From NCBI GenBank assembly GCA_902787685.1, contig CADAHH010000006.1, positions 37,722 to 101,721 on the forward strand: 64,000 bases of DNA, read 5' to 3'. Source of the stretch: an uncultured Eubacteriales bacterium (GTDB taxonomy: Bacteria; Bacillota; Clostridia; TANB77; CAG-508). A program made the position numbers and the translations under genes. The number at the start of each line of letters is the position of its first letter. Position 1 is the first letter of the stretch. Below are positions 53,048 through 61,905 of the stretch, one piece after another. The notes under the pieces were generated by a model that worked only from the letters and a program-made list of their open reading frames with translations, was not told where the DNA came from and ran no database searches.

Positions 53048-54805
53048 ATGAAAGCAATTGAAATTCGAAAAAAATATTTAGATTATTTTAAAGCACATGG
53101 ACATATAGTAATTCCATCAAGTCCATTAATACCAGAAAATGATCCATCTGTATTATTTAATACAGCTGGAATGCAACCATTAGTACCATATTTATTAGGT
53201 CAGCCTCATCCATTAGGAAAAAGGTTAGTAGACTATCAAAAATGTGTTAGAACAAACGATATTGATGAAGTTGGAGATAATCGTCATTTAACATATTTTG
53301 AGATGCTTGGAAATTGGTCACTTGGAGATTACTTTAAAGAAGAATCTATAAAAATGAGTTTTGAGTTTTTAACAAAAGAACTTGGAATACCTGTAGAAAA
53401 ACTTTCTGTAACAGTATTTGAAGGTGATGAAGATTGCCCAAAAGATGAGTTTTCTGCTAAATGTTGGAAAGATGCAGGAATTTTAGATGGCCATATTTAT
53501 TATTATGGAAAAGATGATAACTGGTGGATAGCTGGAGAAACAGGACCTTGTGGACCAGATACAGAGATGTTTTATGATACAGGTAAACCTGCATGTTCAG
53601 AAAACTGCCAACCTTCATGTGATTGTGGTAAATATGTTGAAATCTGGAATAATGTATTTATGGAATATTTCAAAGATGAAAATGGATATTCAAAATTAAA
53701 ACAACAAAATGTTGATACAGGTTTAGGTTTAGAAAGAATGACAATGCTTCTACAAGGAAAAGAGACACCTTTTGATACAGAATTATTTAAACCAGTTATG
53801 GATAAACTTTCAGAGCTTCAAAGAGTAGATATAATTGAAAGTAGAAGAATTGTTGCAGAACATTTACGTTCAAGTATGATGATAATTGCAGATGGTGGAA
53901 GACCATCTAACCTAGATAGAGGGTATGTATTACGTCGTTTAATAAGAAGAATGATTAGACAAATGAATAAGCTACAAATAGATTTAAATGAATTGTCAAC
54001 ATTAATTGATATAAATGTGGATAATTTAAAAGAAATGTATCCAGAATTAGAACAAAATAGAGAAACTATTAAGCAAGTAATAATTGAAGAAAAAGACAAA
54101 TTTGTAAAGACATTAAATCATGGTGAAAGAGAATTTGAAAAAGAAGTTAAAAGATTACAAGAACAAGGAAAAGACACAATAGAAGGAAAAATAGTATTTA
54201 GACTATATGATACATATGGTTTTCCACCAGAGGTTACTAAAGATCTAGCAACAGAAAATGGAATGAAAATTTCTATGGAGGAATTTGATAAACTATTTAA
54301 AGAGCATCAAGAAAAATCTAGAGCAGGATCTGAACAAAAATTTAAAGGTGGCTTGGCTTCAACTGGAGAAATGGAAACAAAATATCATACAGCAACACAC
54401 CTTTTAAATGCAGCATTAAAACAAGTTCTTGGTTCACATGTTCATCAAAGAGGAAGTAACATTACAGCAGAAAGATTAAGATTTGACTTTTCTCATCCTG
54501 CTAAGATGACAGATGAAGAAAAAGCTAAAACTGAAGAGCTAGTTAATAAATGGATAAAAGATGCAATTCCTGTAGAAAGATTTGAAATGAAAAAAGATGA
54601 AGCAATAGCTCAAGGTGCAGAAGCTATGTTTATTGAAAAATATGGAGATATTGTATCTGTATATAAAATAGGTGATGTTTCTTTAGAGCTTTGTGGAGGA
54701 CCTCATGTAGAAAATACAAGTGAACTTGGAGAGTTTAAGATTAAAAAAGAAGAATCGAGTAGTTCAGGAGTTAGAAGAATCAAAGCTATTCTGATTGAAA
54801 AATAA
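53048..54805 (+). CDS. alaS: Alanyl-tRNA synthetase, short form
   Basis: 585 residues instead of about 870. The class II core (LFNTAGMQPLVPYLLGQ, RLVDYQKCVRTNDIDEVGDN, RHLTYFEMLGNWSLGDYF, GLGLERMTMLLQG) and tRNA-recognition domain (IVAEHLRSSMMIIADGG, GYVLRRLIRRMIRQ) are complete. The editing domain keeps its zinc ligands HTATH (His447, His451) and CGGPH (Cys549, His553). The C-Ala/DHHA1 domain is missing; the protein ends right after SSSGVRRIKAI. The sequence style (HPLGKRLVDYQKC, GDNRHLTYFEMLGNWSLGDYF) resembles short AlaRS of Patescibacteria. The stop lies in the arm of a foldback element. AAAAGAGG precedes ATG 53048. Confidence 0.93.
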   Translation: MKAIEIRKKYLDYFKAHGHIVIPSSPLIPENDPSVLFNTAGMQPLVPYLLGQPHPLGKRLVDYQKCVRTNDIDEVGDNRHLTYFEMLGNWSLGDYFKEESIKMSFEFLTKELGIPVEKLSVTVFEGDEDCPKDEFSAKCWKDAGILDGHIYYYGKDDNWWIAGETGPCGPDTEMFYDTGKPACSENCQPSCDCGKYVEIWNNVFMEYFKDENGYSKLKQQNVDTGLGLERMTMLLQGKETPFDTELFKPVMDKLSELQRVDIIESRRIVAEHLRSSMMIIADGGRPSNLDRGYVLRRLIRRMIRQMNKLQIDLNELSTLIDINVDNLKEMYPELEQNRETIKQVIIEEKDKFVKTLNHGEREFEKEVKRLQEQGKDTIEGKIVFRLYDTYGFPPEVTKDLATENGMKISMEEFDKLFKEHQEKSRAGSEQKFKGGLASTGEMETKYHTATHLLNAALKQVLGSHVHQRGSNITAERLRFDFSHPAKMTDEEKAKTEELVNKWIKDAIPVERFEMKKDEAIAQGAEAMFIEKYGDIVSVYKIGDVSLELCGGPHVENTSELGEFKIKKEESSSSGVRRIKAILIEK

Positions 54806-54917
54806 TTACAATTTTGGCTGTGTTAAAAAGCATTAAAAACGCGGTCACGTACACTACGTACGCTCCCTTGCCTTTTTAATACTTTTTGCCTTGCCAAAAT
54901 TTAATTCTTTTCCAATC
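54793..54917. repeat. Foldback element, family C, copy 2
   Basis: Outer arms 54793-54818 and 54893-54917; the left arm includes the alaS stop. Outer motifs match copy 1 (36390), but the outermost bases GATTG/CAATC replace GTTTG/CAAAC, and the inner stem (AAAAAGCATTAAAAACGC and its near complement) is new. The tip has CACGTACACTACGTACGC. Confidence 0.75.
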
Positions 54918-54947
54918 GGTGTGAGAAGTTGGAAGTAGGAGGATTTT

Positions 54948-55940
54948 ATGATACCACAAAAACTAAAAGTCGGAGATGAAGTAAGAATTATTACTCCATC
55001 AAATGGAATGAATATTTTAGGAAAAGATACTATTGAAATTGCGACTCAAAGACTTCAAGATTTAGGGCTAAAAGTTACTTTTGGAAAATATGTTTATGAA
55101 ACTACAGGTGACTATGCAATGGCATCAGTTGAACATAGGGTAGAAGATATAGAAAGTGCATTTAAAGATAAAAATGTAAAAGCAATATTAACTGCTATTG
55201 GTGGATTAAATACAAATCAAGTATTAAACTATATTGATTATGATATTATAAAAAATAATCCAAAAATATTATGTGGATATTCAGATGTAACATCTTTATT
55301 AGATACGGTTTATGCTAAAACAGGATTAGTTACATATTATGGGCCTCATTTTTCAACATTTGGTGAAAAAAAAGGCTTCGAATATACACTAGAATATTTT
55401 AAGAAAATGTTTTTCGAAGATGAGCCAATAGATATAAAACCATCTAAACAATGGAGTTGTGATGCATGGTATATAGATCAAGAAAATAGAAATTTTATAC
55501 CAAATGAAGGAATATTACTAATAAATGAAGGAAATGCTGAAGGAACAATTGTTGGAGGAAATTTAGGTTCAATAAATTTACTTCAAGGAACAGAATTTAT
55601 GCCAAATCTTAAAAATTCAATTTTGTTTTTAGAATATGTTGCTGAGGGAAAAGATAAATCAAGTAGCTATTTGATGATAGATAGACTACTACAAAGTATT
55701 ATACATTTACCAGATTTTAAATATGTTAAAGGTTTAGTTTTAGGTAGAAGTATAAAAGAAGTTGAAATGACAAGTGATAAATGGATAAGATTAATAAAAT
55801 CTAAAAAAGAACTTGAAAACATACCTGTTATTGCAAATTATGATTTTGGACATACAACACCTATGATAACATTTCCAATAGGTGGAAAAGCTAAGATACA
55901 AGCTATGGATGAAAATGTATCTTTAAAAATAGAAGGATAA
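54948..55940 (+). CDS. S66-family LD-carboxypeptidase/MccF-like serine peptidase
   Basis: 330 residues. GDEVRIITPSNGM opens the fold; LCGYSDVTSLLD holds the nucleophilic Ser; the large NWSCDAWY-type block is MccF-like (QWSCDAWYIDQENR); IVGGNLGSINLLQGTEF and ANYDFGHTTPMITFPIGG carry the Glu and His of the triad. LdcA members recycle murein tetrapeptides, MccF members detoxify microcin C; this sequence looks closer to MccF. AGGAGGATTT precedes ATG 54948. The next gene starts 5 bases on. Confidence 0.88.
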   Translation: MIPQKLKVGDEVRIITPSNGMNILGKDTIEIATQRLQDLGLKVTFGKYVYETTGDYAMASVEHRVEDIESAFKDKNVKAILTAIGGLNTNQVLNYIDYDIIKNNPKILCGYSDVTSLLDTVYAKTGLVTYYGPHFSTFGEKKGFEYTLEYFKKMFFEDEPIDIKPSKQWSCDAWYIDQENRNFIPNEGILLINEGNAEGTIVGGNLGSINLLQGTEFMPNLKNSILFLEYVAEGKDKSSSYLMIDRLLQSIIHLPDFKYVKGLVLGRSIKEVEMTSDKWIRLIKSKKELENIPVIANYDFGHTTPMITFPIGGKAKIQAMDENVSLKIEG

Positions 55941-55944
55941 AAAA

Positions 55945-56226
55945 ATGAGTATAAAATATGTTTTATTATATTTATTAGTTATAAATATTGCAGGATTTTT
56001 TGCAATGGGAATAGACAAACATAAAGCAAAAATGGGAAGCTGGAGAATTCCTGAAAACACCTTATTTGGATTTTGCTTTTTAGGTGGAGGAATTGGAACT
56101 ATTGCTGGAATTTACACATTTAGGCATAAAACTAAAAAGAAAAAATTCACAATAGGTATGCCTTTAGTGGTCATTTTACAGGTGTTAATAGTTATATATT
56201 TTAAATTTATGTATAATTTTTCTTGA
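55945..56226 (+). CDS. DUF1294 small membrane protein
   Basis: 93 residues with three hydrophobic segments (YVLLYLLVINIAGFFAMGID, FGFCFLGGGIGTIAGIYTF, GMPLVVILQVLIVIYFKF) and the DUF1294 words DKxKAKxxxWRIPE and GGxxGxxxG...FRHKTKKxxF. Function unknown. It follows the S66 gene with almost no gap. Confidence 0.9.
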   Translation: MSIKYVLLYLLVINIAGFFAMGIDKHKAKMGSWRIPENTLFGFCFLGGGIGTIAGIYTFRHKTKKKKFTIGMPLVVILQVLIVIYFKFMYNFS

Positions 56227-56256
56227 CAAACATATAATAATATTGTACAATATTAT
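56223..56256 (+). promoter_or_regulatory. Promoter and operator of the YefM/YoeB pair
   Basis: TTGACA (56223-56228), 17-base spacer, TACAAT (56246-56251). A perfect 20-bp palindrome (56237-56256, centre TTGTACAA) covers the -10 box, where the antitoxin complex would repress. A half site, CGTACAAAATATTAT, follows. Confidence 0.75.
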
Positions 56257-56299
56257 GTATAAGATAACGTACAAAATATTATAAAGGAGATGAGTAGCC

Positions 56300-56569
56300 A
56301 TGCAAGCAATAAGTGTAAGTGAAGCTAGACAAAATTTTAAAAAATATTGTAATGCAGTAGTTGAGGACAATGACATTATTATTGTTAGTCGAAATGGTAA
56401 CGGAAAAGAAAATATGGTTTGGATTGACTTAAAAGCATTTAATGAATTACAAAAAGCAAAAGAAAACCTTGAATATATGATGAAATTAGAAGAAAGCTTT
56501 AAACAAATGGATGAGGGCAAAGTTGTTGTTAAATCTATGGAAGACTTGGAGGCAATGGCGGATGAATAG
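56300..56569 (+). CDS. YefM/Phd-family antitoxin
   Basis: 89 residues. MQAISVSEARQNFKKYCNAV and DIIIVSRNGNGKENMVWIDL are the Phd/YefM fold; the acidic C-terminus wraps the toxin. It neutralises and co-represses with the YoeB-like toxin, whose gene overlaps its end by 8 bases. AAAGGAGATG precedes ATG 56300. Confidence 0.92.
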   Translation: MQAISVSEARQNFKKYCNAVVEDNDIIIVSRNGNGKENMVWIDLKAFNELQKAKENLEYMMKLEESFKQMDEGKVVVKSMEDLEAMADE

Positions 56570-56822
56570 CATTTTTACTGAAAGAGGATGGAGTGATTAT
56601 CTGAGTTGGCAAAAAGAGGACAAAAAGACACTAAAAAAGATAAATGCGCTTCTTTTAGACATACAAAGAAATGGAACAGACAGTAGAATAGGAAAAAGTG
56701 AAATTCTAAAAAACAGAAAAGGTTATAGTAAAAGAATTGATGAAAAGAATCGTCTAGTATATGATTTTAATAGTGATGGAGATGTTGTTGTAATATCTTG
56801 CAAAGGCCATTATAAAGAATAG
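56562..56822 (+). CDS. YoeB/Txe-family mRNA interferase toxin
   Basis: 86 residues from ATG 56562. FTERGWSDYLSWQKEDKKTL and KKINALLLDIQRNG, then a variant of the GKxExLxxxxxGxxSRRI block (IGKSEILKNRKGYSKRIDEK), LVYDF and ISCKGHYKE (C-terminal catalytic His) match YoeB, which cuts mRNA at the ribosomal A site. Both genes look intact. Confidence 0.92.
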   Translation: MNSIFTERGWSDYLSWQKEDKKTLKKINALLLDIQRNGTDSRIGKSEILKNRKGYSKRIDEKNRLVYDFNSDGDVVVISCKGHYKE

Positions 56823-56834
56823 AATAATAAAAAA

Positions 56835-56898
56835 AGAAAAAAGGGGACGGAGTTAATTTTTCACAAACGTGAAAAATTAACTCCGTCCCCTTTTTTCT
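56835..56898. repeat. Palindrome with GGGACGGAGTTAATTTTTCAC arms, copy 2
   Basis: Arms of about 30 bases around loop AAAC. The inner arm equals that of 40788-40857; the outer bases (AGAAAAAAGG) differ but pair within the copy. It can terminate the toxin transcript. Confidence 0.85.
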
Positions 56899-56985
56899 CT
56901 CTCTTTTTTCTTTTCTCATCTTGACATTTTGCCAAAATATTATATAATACAAAAGTAGTTTTAATTTAAAAATGAGGTTTTTTTT

Positions 56986-58584
56986 ATGAGAAATAACTTT
57001 TTTGGATATATCTTTATAGTTTTTATAGTAATAATTCTTGGATTCGCAATTTATATGGTTAAAGTTAAAAATAAATCTAATGAAGAAAATAATACATCGA
57101 AAACAGCAGTTGCTGGAGAGGTTGAGAAAGGAAAAGAACTTACTCTTGCTATTTCAAATTTTGATAGTATTAATCCAATAATCACTTCAAATAAAAAGGT
57201 TCAAGATATTGATAGATTAGTTTATGAACCACTTATAGGAATTACAGAAGACTATAAATTAGATTATGTTTTAGCCAAAGAGTGTGCTAAAACATCAGGA
57301 AATACGTATATAATCAAATTAAGGCAAGCAGTAAAATGGTCAGATGGAACAAAATTCACAAGTGATGATGTTAAATTCACAATAGATAAATTAAAAGAAA
57401 ACTCAAATTCAGTTTATTCAAAAAATGTAAGTTCAATACAGGAAGTAGACATAATTGATAATTATACACTAAAAATCATACTATCATCAGAAGTAAAACA
57501 CTTTGAATATTATTTGAATTTTCCTATATTAAGCAATTCATATTATGCTGATACAGACTTTTGGAATACAGAAAAAAATAAAGCCCCAACTACAACTGGT
57601 AGATATAAAATTTCAGAGGTTTCTCATAGTACTATTATTTTAGAAAAAAACGGAAATTGGTGGAATAAAGAAAGGTCTTCAAATATTGAAAAGATTACAA
57701 TTAACTTATATTCAACAGTAGCAGAAATGTATAATGCATTTAAAATGGGTAATATTAGTTTAATTACAACTGAAAATCCAAGTTATCAAAATTATGTTGG
57801 AACAATCGGATATGATTTATCAGAAATTGAAGGAAGAGAATATGTATTTCTTGCATTAAATACAAACAGCAGATTTTTATCAGATGTTAATATTAGAAAA
57901 GCAGTAAGAGCTTGTTTAAATAAACAAGATGTAATCAATAATTCATATGGAAATATGTATAGTGTTTCAGATTTTCCATTAAATAAAGGAAGTTATTTAG
58001 TAGAAGAAAAAGAAAATAATTATAATAATTATGATGAAAAATGGAACTTTCTTTCAAGTTCTGGTTGGTATGAAAAAAATGGTACTTGGCAAAAATATGA
58101 AAATTATAGAACAACAACTCTTGAGTTAAACTTGGTTGTAAGAGCATCTAATGGGACAAGATGTCGTGCTGCAGAAAATATTAAAAATCAATTACAATGG
58201 CAAGGTATTATAGTAAATATTATTTATGCAGATGATAATTCATATAACTCATATTTAAATAATGTCAATTATGATATGATGCTTTGCTCAATAGATCAAC
58301 CAATTGCACCAGATTTAAACACATATTTTGGATATAATAATTTGGCTAAATATAATAATCAAGAAGTAAATGAAATACTAAATTTTGTTACAAATAATAC
58401 AGATGAAAATGAATTAAAAACAAAATATCAAAGATTATATGATATTTATAATGAAGATGTACCATACATTGGAATTGCAAGAAATAAAATTTTAGTATTA
58501 AAAAATACTGATTTAACAGGAGAAATAAAAGCAAATTGGTATAGTATGTTTTATAATATTGGTGAATGGTATACAAGAAAATAG
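56986..58584 (+). CDS. Family 5 extracellular solute-binding protein (OppA/peptide-binding-like)
   Basis: 532 residues. The N-terminus is an uncleaved-looking membrane anchor (residues 5-24) without a lipobox Cys. SBP_bac_5 marks: LVYEPLIGITEDYKLDYVLA, IIKLRQAVKWSDGTKFTSDD, FLALNTNSRFLSDVNIRKAV, and a C-terminal NNLAKYNNQEVNEIL. It would bind peptides or similar ligands outside the cell. No ABC permease or ATPase is adjacent, so it serves a transporter elsewhere or acts as a sensor. Confidence 0.85.
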   Translation: MRNNFFGYIFIVFIVIILGFAIYMVKVKNKSNEENNTSKTAVAGEVEKGKELTLAISNFDSINPIITSNKKVQDIDRLVYEPLIGITEDYKLDYVLAKECAKTSGNTYIIKLRQAVKWSDGTKFTSDDVKFTIDKLKENSNSVYSKNVSSIQEVDIIDNYTLKIILSSEVKHFEYYLNFPILSNSYYADTDFWNTEKNKAPTTTGRYKISEVSHSTIILEKNGNWWNKERSSNIEKITINLYSTVAEMYNAFKMGNISLITTENPSYQNYVGTIGYDLSEIEGREYVFLALNTNSRFLSDVNIRKAVRACLNKQDVINNSYGNMYSVSDFPLNKGSYLVEEKENNYNNYDEKWNFLSSSGWYEKNGTWQKYENYRTTTLELNLVVRASNGTRCRAAENIKNQLQWQGIIVNIIYADDNSYNSYLNNVNYDMMLCSIDQPIAPDLNTYFGYNNLAKYNNQEVNEILNFVTNNTDENELKTKYQRLYDIYNEDVPYIGIARNKILVLKNTDLTGEIKANWYSMFYNIGEWYTRK

Positions 58585-58699
58585 AAGATGATAAAAACGG
58601 TAAAATAAAAAAATTAAAAAAGAGTCTTGACAAAAAAATGTTTGTTGTGTATTATAGAAACATCAAACAAAAGTTTATATTTTTAAGGAGGAAATAATA

Positions 58700-59749
58700 A
58701 TGGCAGAAAATAATGAAAGAAGAAAAGCATTAGATGTTGCATTAAGCCAAATAGAAAAACAATTTGGAAAAGGTTCAGTTATGAGACTTGGAGAATATAA
58801 AGCAATGGAAGTTGATGCTATCCCAACAGGAGCATTAAGTTTGGATATTGCATTAGGAATAGGAGGAGTTCCAAGAGGAAGAATAGTTGAAATATATGGA
58901 CCTGAATCTTCAGGTAAAACTACTCTTGCTTTATCAATTATTGCAGAAGCTCAAAAAATGGGGGGAGACGCAGCATTTATAGATGCAGAACATGCACTAG
59001 ATCCAACACATGCAAGAAAGTTGGGAGTAGATATAGATAACTTAATAGTATCTCAACCAGATACAGGAGAGCAAGCATTAGAAATCACAGAAAGTTTAGT
59101 TAGAAGTGGAGCCTTAGATGTAATAGTTGTAGACTCAGTTGCAGCTTTAGTTCCAAAAGCTGAAATTGATGGAGATATGGGAGATTCTCATATGGGATTG
59201 CAAGCAAGACTTATGTCTCAAGCACTTCGTAAACTTACAGGTTCAATTAACAAATCAAAAACAGTGTTAATATTTATAAATCAATTAAGAGAAAAAATAG
59301 GAGTAATGTTTGGAAATCCTGAAACAACAACAGGTGGACGTGCACTTAAATTTTATTCATCAGTTAGATTAGATATTAGAAAAATAGAACAAATAAAGCA
59401 AAACGGCGAAGTACAAGGACATAGAGTTAGAGTTAAAGTTGTAAAAAACAAAGTTGCACCACCATTTAGAGAAGCAGAATTTGATTTGATTTACAGTGAA
59501 GGTATTTCAAAAATTGGAAATATAGTAGATATGGCAGTTAATCTTGATATAATTGTGAAAAGTGGATCTTGGTTCAGTTATAAAGGAGAAAGATTATGCC
59601 AAGGAAGAGACAATGTTAAAAAATATTTAATAGATAATCCAAAAGTTATGGAAGAAGTTGAAAAACAAGTTAGAGAAAACTTTGAAAAAGCATTTGAGCA
59701 AAGTTTAGGAGAAGAAGTACCTAAAGAAGATGACGAATCAGAAGAATAG
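58700..59749 (+). CDS. recA: Recombinase RecA
   Basis: 349 residues. Walker [11 protein letters not shown], the [20 protein letters not shown] start, [34 protein letters not shown] and the L2 loop [22 protein letters not shown] are complete; the C-terminus is acidic. It pairs homologous DNA and triggers the SOS response. AAGGAGG precedes ATG 58700; TTGACA at 58627 with TATTAT 17 bases on is a likely promoter. No convincing LexA box was recognised. Confidence 0.97.
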   Translation: MAENNERRKALDVALSQIEKQFGKGSVMRLGEYKAMEVDAIPTGALSLDIALGIGGVPRGRIVEIYGPESSGKTTLALSIIAEAQKMGGDAAFIDAEHALDPTHARKLGVDIDNLIVSQPDTGEQALEITESLVRSGALDVIVVDSVAALVPKAEIDGDMGDSHMGLQARLMSQALRKLTGSINKSKTVLIFINQLREKIGVMFGNPETTTGGRALKFYSSVRLDIRKIEQIKQNGEVQGHRVRVKVVKNKVAPPFREAEFDLIYSEGISKIGNIVDMAVNLDIIVKSGSWFSYKGERLCQGRDNVKKYLIDNPKVMEEVEKQVRENFEKAFEQSLGEEVPKEDDESEE

Positions 59750-59854
59750 TGTTAAAAAATTATTGTTCAAACTAGCCAAACGTCCTACCCCGATGAGATT
59801 TGGCGGACTTTAAGGCAGTTATTAAAATATAAGAATAAGGGAGTATATTTATAA

Positions 59855-60115
59855 ATGAATGAATTAAAAATTAAAGGTATTTACAAACATTTCAAAGGAG
59901 ATAGCTATTTAGTTGAAGATATTGCAAAAAATAGTGAAACTAAAGAAGACTATGTTGTATATAGAAGATTATATGGAGATGGGACTTTATGGATAAGACC
60001 AAAAGATATGTTTTTATCTGAAGTAGATCATGAAAAATATCCAAATGTAAAACAAAAATACAGATTTGAATTACAACATATAGAAAGTGTAGCAGGTGAG
60101 TTTAAGAATAATTAA
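59855..60115 (+). CDS. DUF1653 protein
   Basis: 86 residues: KIKGIYKHFKGDSYLVEDIA, then DYVVYRRLYGDGTLWIRPKDMFLSEVD, the DUF1653 pattern (GxYxHFKGxxYxV, VVYxxLYxxxxxWxRPxxMF). Probably a small beta-barrel; function unknown. The 105-base gap after recA holds a GCCAAA/TTTGGC hairpin without a T-run. Confidence 0.88.
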   Translation: MNELKIKGIYKHFKGDSYLVEDIAKNSETKEDYVVYRRLYGDGTLWIRPKDMFLSEVDHEKYPNVKQKYRFELQHIESVAGEFKNN

Positions 60116-60119
60116 GATT

Positions 60120-60170
60120 GAGGTAGGAAGTAAGAGGTTGGAGTTCTGACATCTAACTTCTTACCTTTTA
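60120..60170. repeat. Purine-rich short foldback, second copy
   Basis: AGGTAGGAAGTAAGA faces TAACTTCTTACCT. GAGGTAGGAAGT is shared with 25753-25764. Confidence 0.55.
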
Positions 60171-60237
60171 GATTTTTATATTAATGAAATAAGTAATAGT
60201 AATAATATTTTAAAATAAATTGTAGGAGAATAAAGAA

Positions 60238-60822
60238 TTGAAAAAAGCGACTTTAGAATTAATTGAAAAAATAAAAATAGATTTGAAAGAAATGTTATCT
60301 GAATATAGGTATAATCACTCAATTGGTGTTATGAATAAAGCTATAGAACTTGCAAAAATATATGGAGTTGATGAAGACAAGGCAGCACTTGCTGGTTTAA
60401 CACATGACATAGCAAAAGATATTTCAAATGAAGAGGCTTTGAAAATAATAGAAAAAAATAATATAGAATTAGATGAAGGCGAAAAAATGAATACAAAATT
60501 ACTTCATTGTCCTATAGGAGCATTTATTGTAAAAGAAAAATATGGGCTTGATGAGCAAATACAAAATGCTATAAGATATCATGCTATTTCATACTATAAA
60601 ATGGATATGCTTGCTAAAGTAACTTATATTGCTGATAAAATTGAAGAAAATAGAAAAAGTCCTTCTATTATAGAAGAATGGAGAAAAGTTGCTTTTGAAG
60701 ATATAGACAAAGCAATTATTATGCATATAAACTTTATACTAGAAAAAAAAATAGAAGAAAATGGACCTATTCCTACTACAACGATAGAAACAAGAAATAA
60801 ATTATTGATGAATAAAAAATGA
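60238..60822 (+). CDS. yqeK: YqeK-family HD hydrolase (Ap4A hydrolase)
   Basis: 194 residues. HSIGVMNKAIELA, AGLTHDIAKDIS (HD), LLHCPIGAFIV, RYHAISYYKMDMLAKVTYIADKIEENR are the YqeK blocks with iron/metal-binding His and Asp residues. It splits diadenosine tetraphosphate symmetrically. The usual neighbours nadD and rsfS are absent from this window. The start is TTG 60238 behind TAGGAGAA. Confidence 0.9.
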   Translation: MKKATLELIEKIKIDLKEMLSEYRYNHSIGVMNKAIELAKIYGVDEDKAALAGLTHDIAKDISNEEALKIIEKNNIELDEGEKMNTKLLHCPIGAFIVKEKYGLDEQIQNAIRYHAISYYKMDMLAKVTYIADKIEENRKSPSIIEEWRKVAFEDIDKAIIMHINFILEKKIEENGPIPTTTIETRNKLLMNKK

Positions 60823-60842
60823 ACTCATGGAAATTGGTGGAA

Positions 60843-60889
60843 ATTGGAAATTGGGACGGTTCTCTTTTCCAGCCGTCCCAATTTCCAAT
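60843..60889. repeat. GGGACGG hairpin behind yqeK
   Basis: ATTGGAAATTGGGACGG (60843-60859) is perfectly complementary to 60873-60889. GGGAC class. The left arm lies within a longer GGAAATTGG repetition just after the yqeK stop. Confidence 0.8.
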
Positions 60890-61145
60890 CAATTTTATCT
60901 TTTTTAAATATTATTTAAGAAATAAAAAAATGTATTGCAAAATTATATTAAATAATATAGAATTATTTCATAATAAAAAAGTAGTTTGCCATAATAAAAT
61001 TATAGAAACTTAAAGAACAAAGAAAATAATTACCAATGAACAAAATCGCTGAAAACAGTTTAAGTTCATATATATCGGCTTTTTTATTTAATAAAAAATT
61101 CTTATATCTTTTTACAAAAGACAAGAAAGGAAAGGTGATTGAAAA

Positions 61146-61295
61146 ATGAACAATCAAAAAAATACAAAGAAAAGAAATGTAAAAAATACTAATTCTGGTA
61201 TAACACTAATAGCACTTGTAGTGACAATAATTGTAAATAGGGTATTTTACGACAAGAATATAAAATTAAGAAATTTAGTGGGTTCTAGCCTATGA
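61146..61295 (+). pseudogene. Prepilin-like gene cut off after its signal sequence
   Basis: ATG 61146 (AAAGGTG before it) opens MNNQKNTKKRNVKNTNSGIT and LIALVVTIIV, the same signal as the DGR-target protein at 632, but after TIIV (61235) the sequence switches to unrelated NRVFYDKNIK and stops at 61295. The hydrophobic helix and the whole body are lost. The break marks the left edge of the accessory region that follows. Confidence 0.7.
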
Positions 61296-61310
61296 TTTAT
61301 ATAAACTTAT

Positions 61311-61351
61311 AATAGAATTGTTATTGAAAAAGATAATAATTCTATTTTTTT
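61311..61351 (+). terminator. Rho-independent terminator
   Basis: AATAGAATTGTTAT pairs with ATAATAATTCTATT, followed by TTTTT. Confidence 0.8.
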
Positions 61352-61381
61352 AGTTAAAAATAAGAAAAGGAGTTTTTGAAA

Positions 61382-61774
61382 ATGGAAAATGAAAAATTAA
61401 AACAAACTATTATTGATGAAAGAACAGGAATTGAATATAGGTTAGTTGGAGATTTTTACATTCCTAACTTATCTATAAAACAAGAAGAAAAAATAATATT
61501 AAATAAATATGGAAGATTACGACTTAATTATTTAAGAACGCATAAGAAAGCTGAATATTCTATAATGCTTATAGATGGAACAATAAATAAACATTTAAAA
61601 GAAATACAAGAAACAGCACAAGATAGGGTAAATTTAATAATTGAAGAATTAAAAGCAAAAAATAATTTAACAGAAGAAATGAAAAATACAGATATGTTAT
61701 ATTGGGTTGGTACGATGAATGCGATTAAACAACAGGCGGAGGAAATTATATTAACAGAATTGATATATGTTTAA
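61382..61774 (+). CDS. TnpV-family transposon protein
   Basis: 130 residues from ATG 61382 (AAAAGGAG 8 bases upstream; the in-frame TTG 61376 is less likely). GDFYIPNLSIKQEEKIILNK, YGRLRLNYLRTHKKAEYSIM and NTDMLYWVGTMNAIKQQAEE match TnpV, a small protein of unknown function encoded in clostridial transposons and conjugative elements. It sits just inside the accessory region that interrupts the prepilin-like gene. Confidence 0.85.
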   Translation: MENEKLKQTIIDERTGIEYRLVGDFYIPNLSIKQEEKIILNKYGRLRLNYLRTHKKAEYSIMLIDGTINKHLKEIQETAQDRVNLIIEELKAKNNLTEEMKNTDMLYWVGTMNAIKQQAEEIILTELIYV

Positions 61775-61842
61775 TTTTTTTAAATTTTAATGGAAAAATT
61801 TTGAATTATGTGTTATAGTATAAGTAAATTAAGAGAATTTGT

Positions 61843-61868
61843 AATTTGGCAACCGCGGTTGCCAAATT
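61843..61868. repeat. 26-bp perfect palindrome, left copy
   Basis: Centre TTGGCAACCGCGGTTGCCAA with AAT/ATT extensions, 37 bases before the DUF1016 gene. The identical 26 bases recur at 62944-62969, immediately at the end of that gene. Confidence 0.95.
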
Positions 61869-61905
61869 GCATAACAAAAAAATTTAACGAAAGGACAGAT
61901 GAATT

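Noticed and set aside
59760-59815. Riboswitch or terminator between recA and the DUF1653 gene
   Set aside because: A GCCAAA/TTTGGC hairpin exists but has no T-run and matches no riboswitch consensus known to me.
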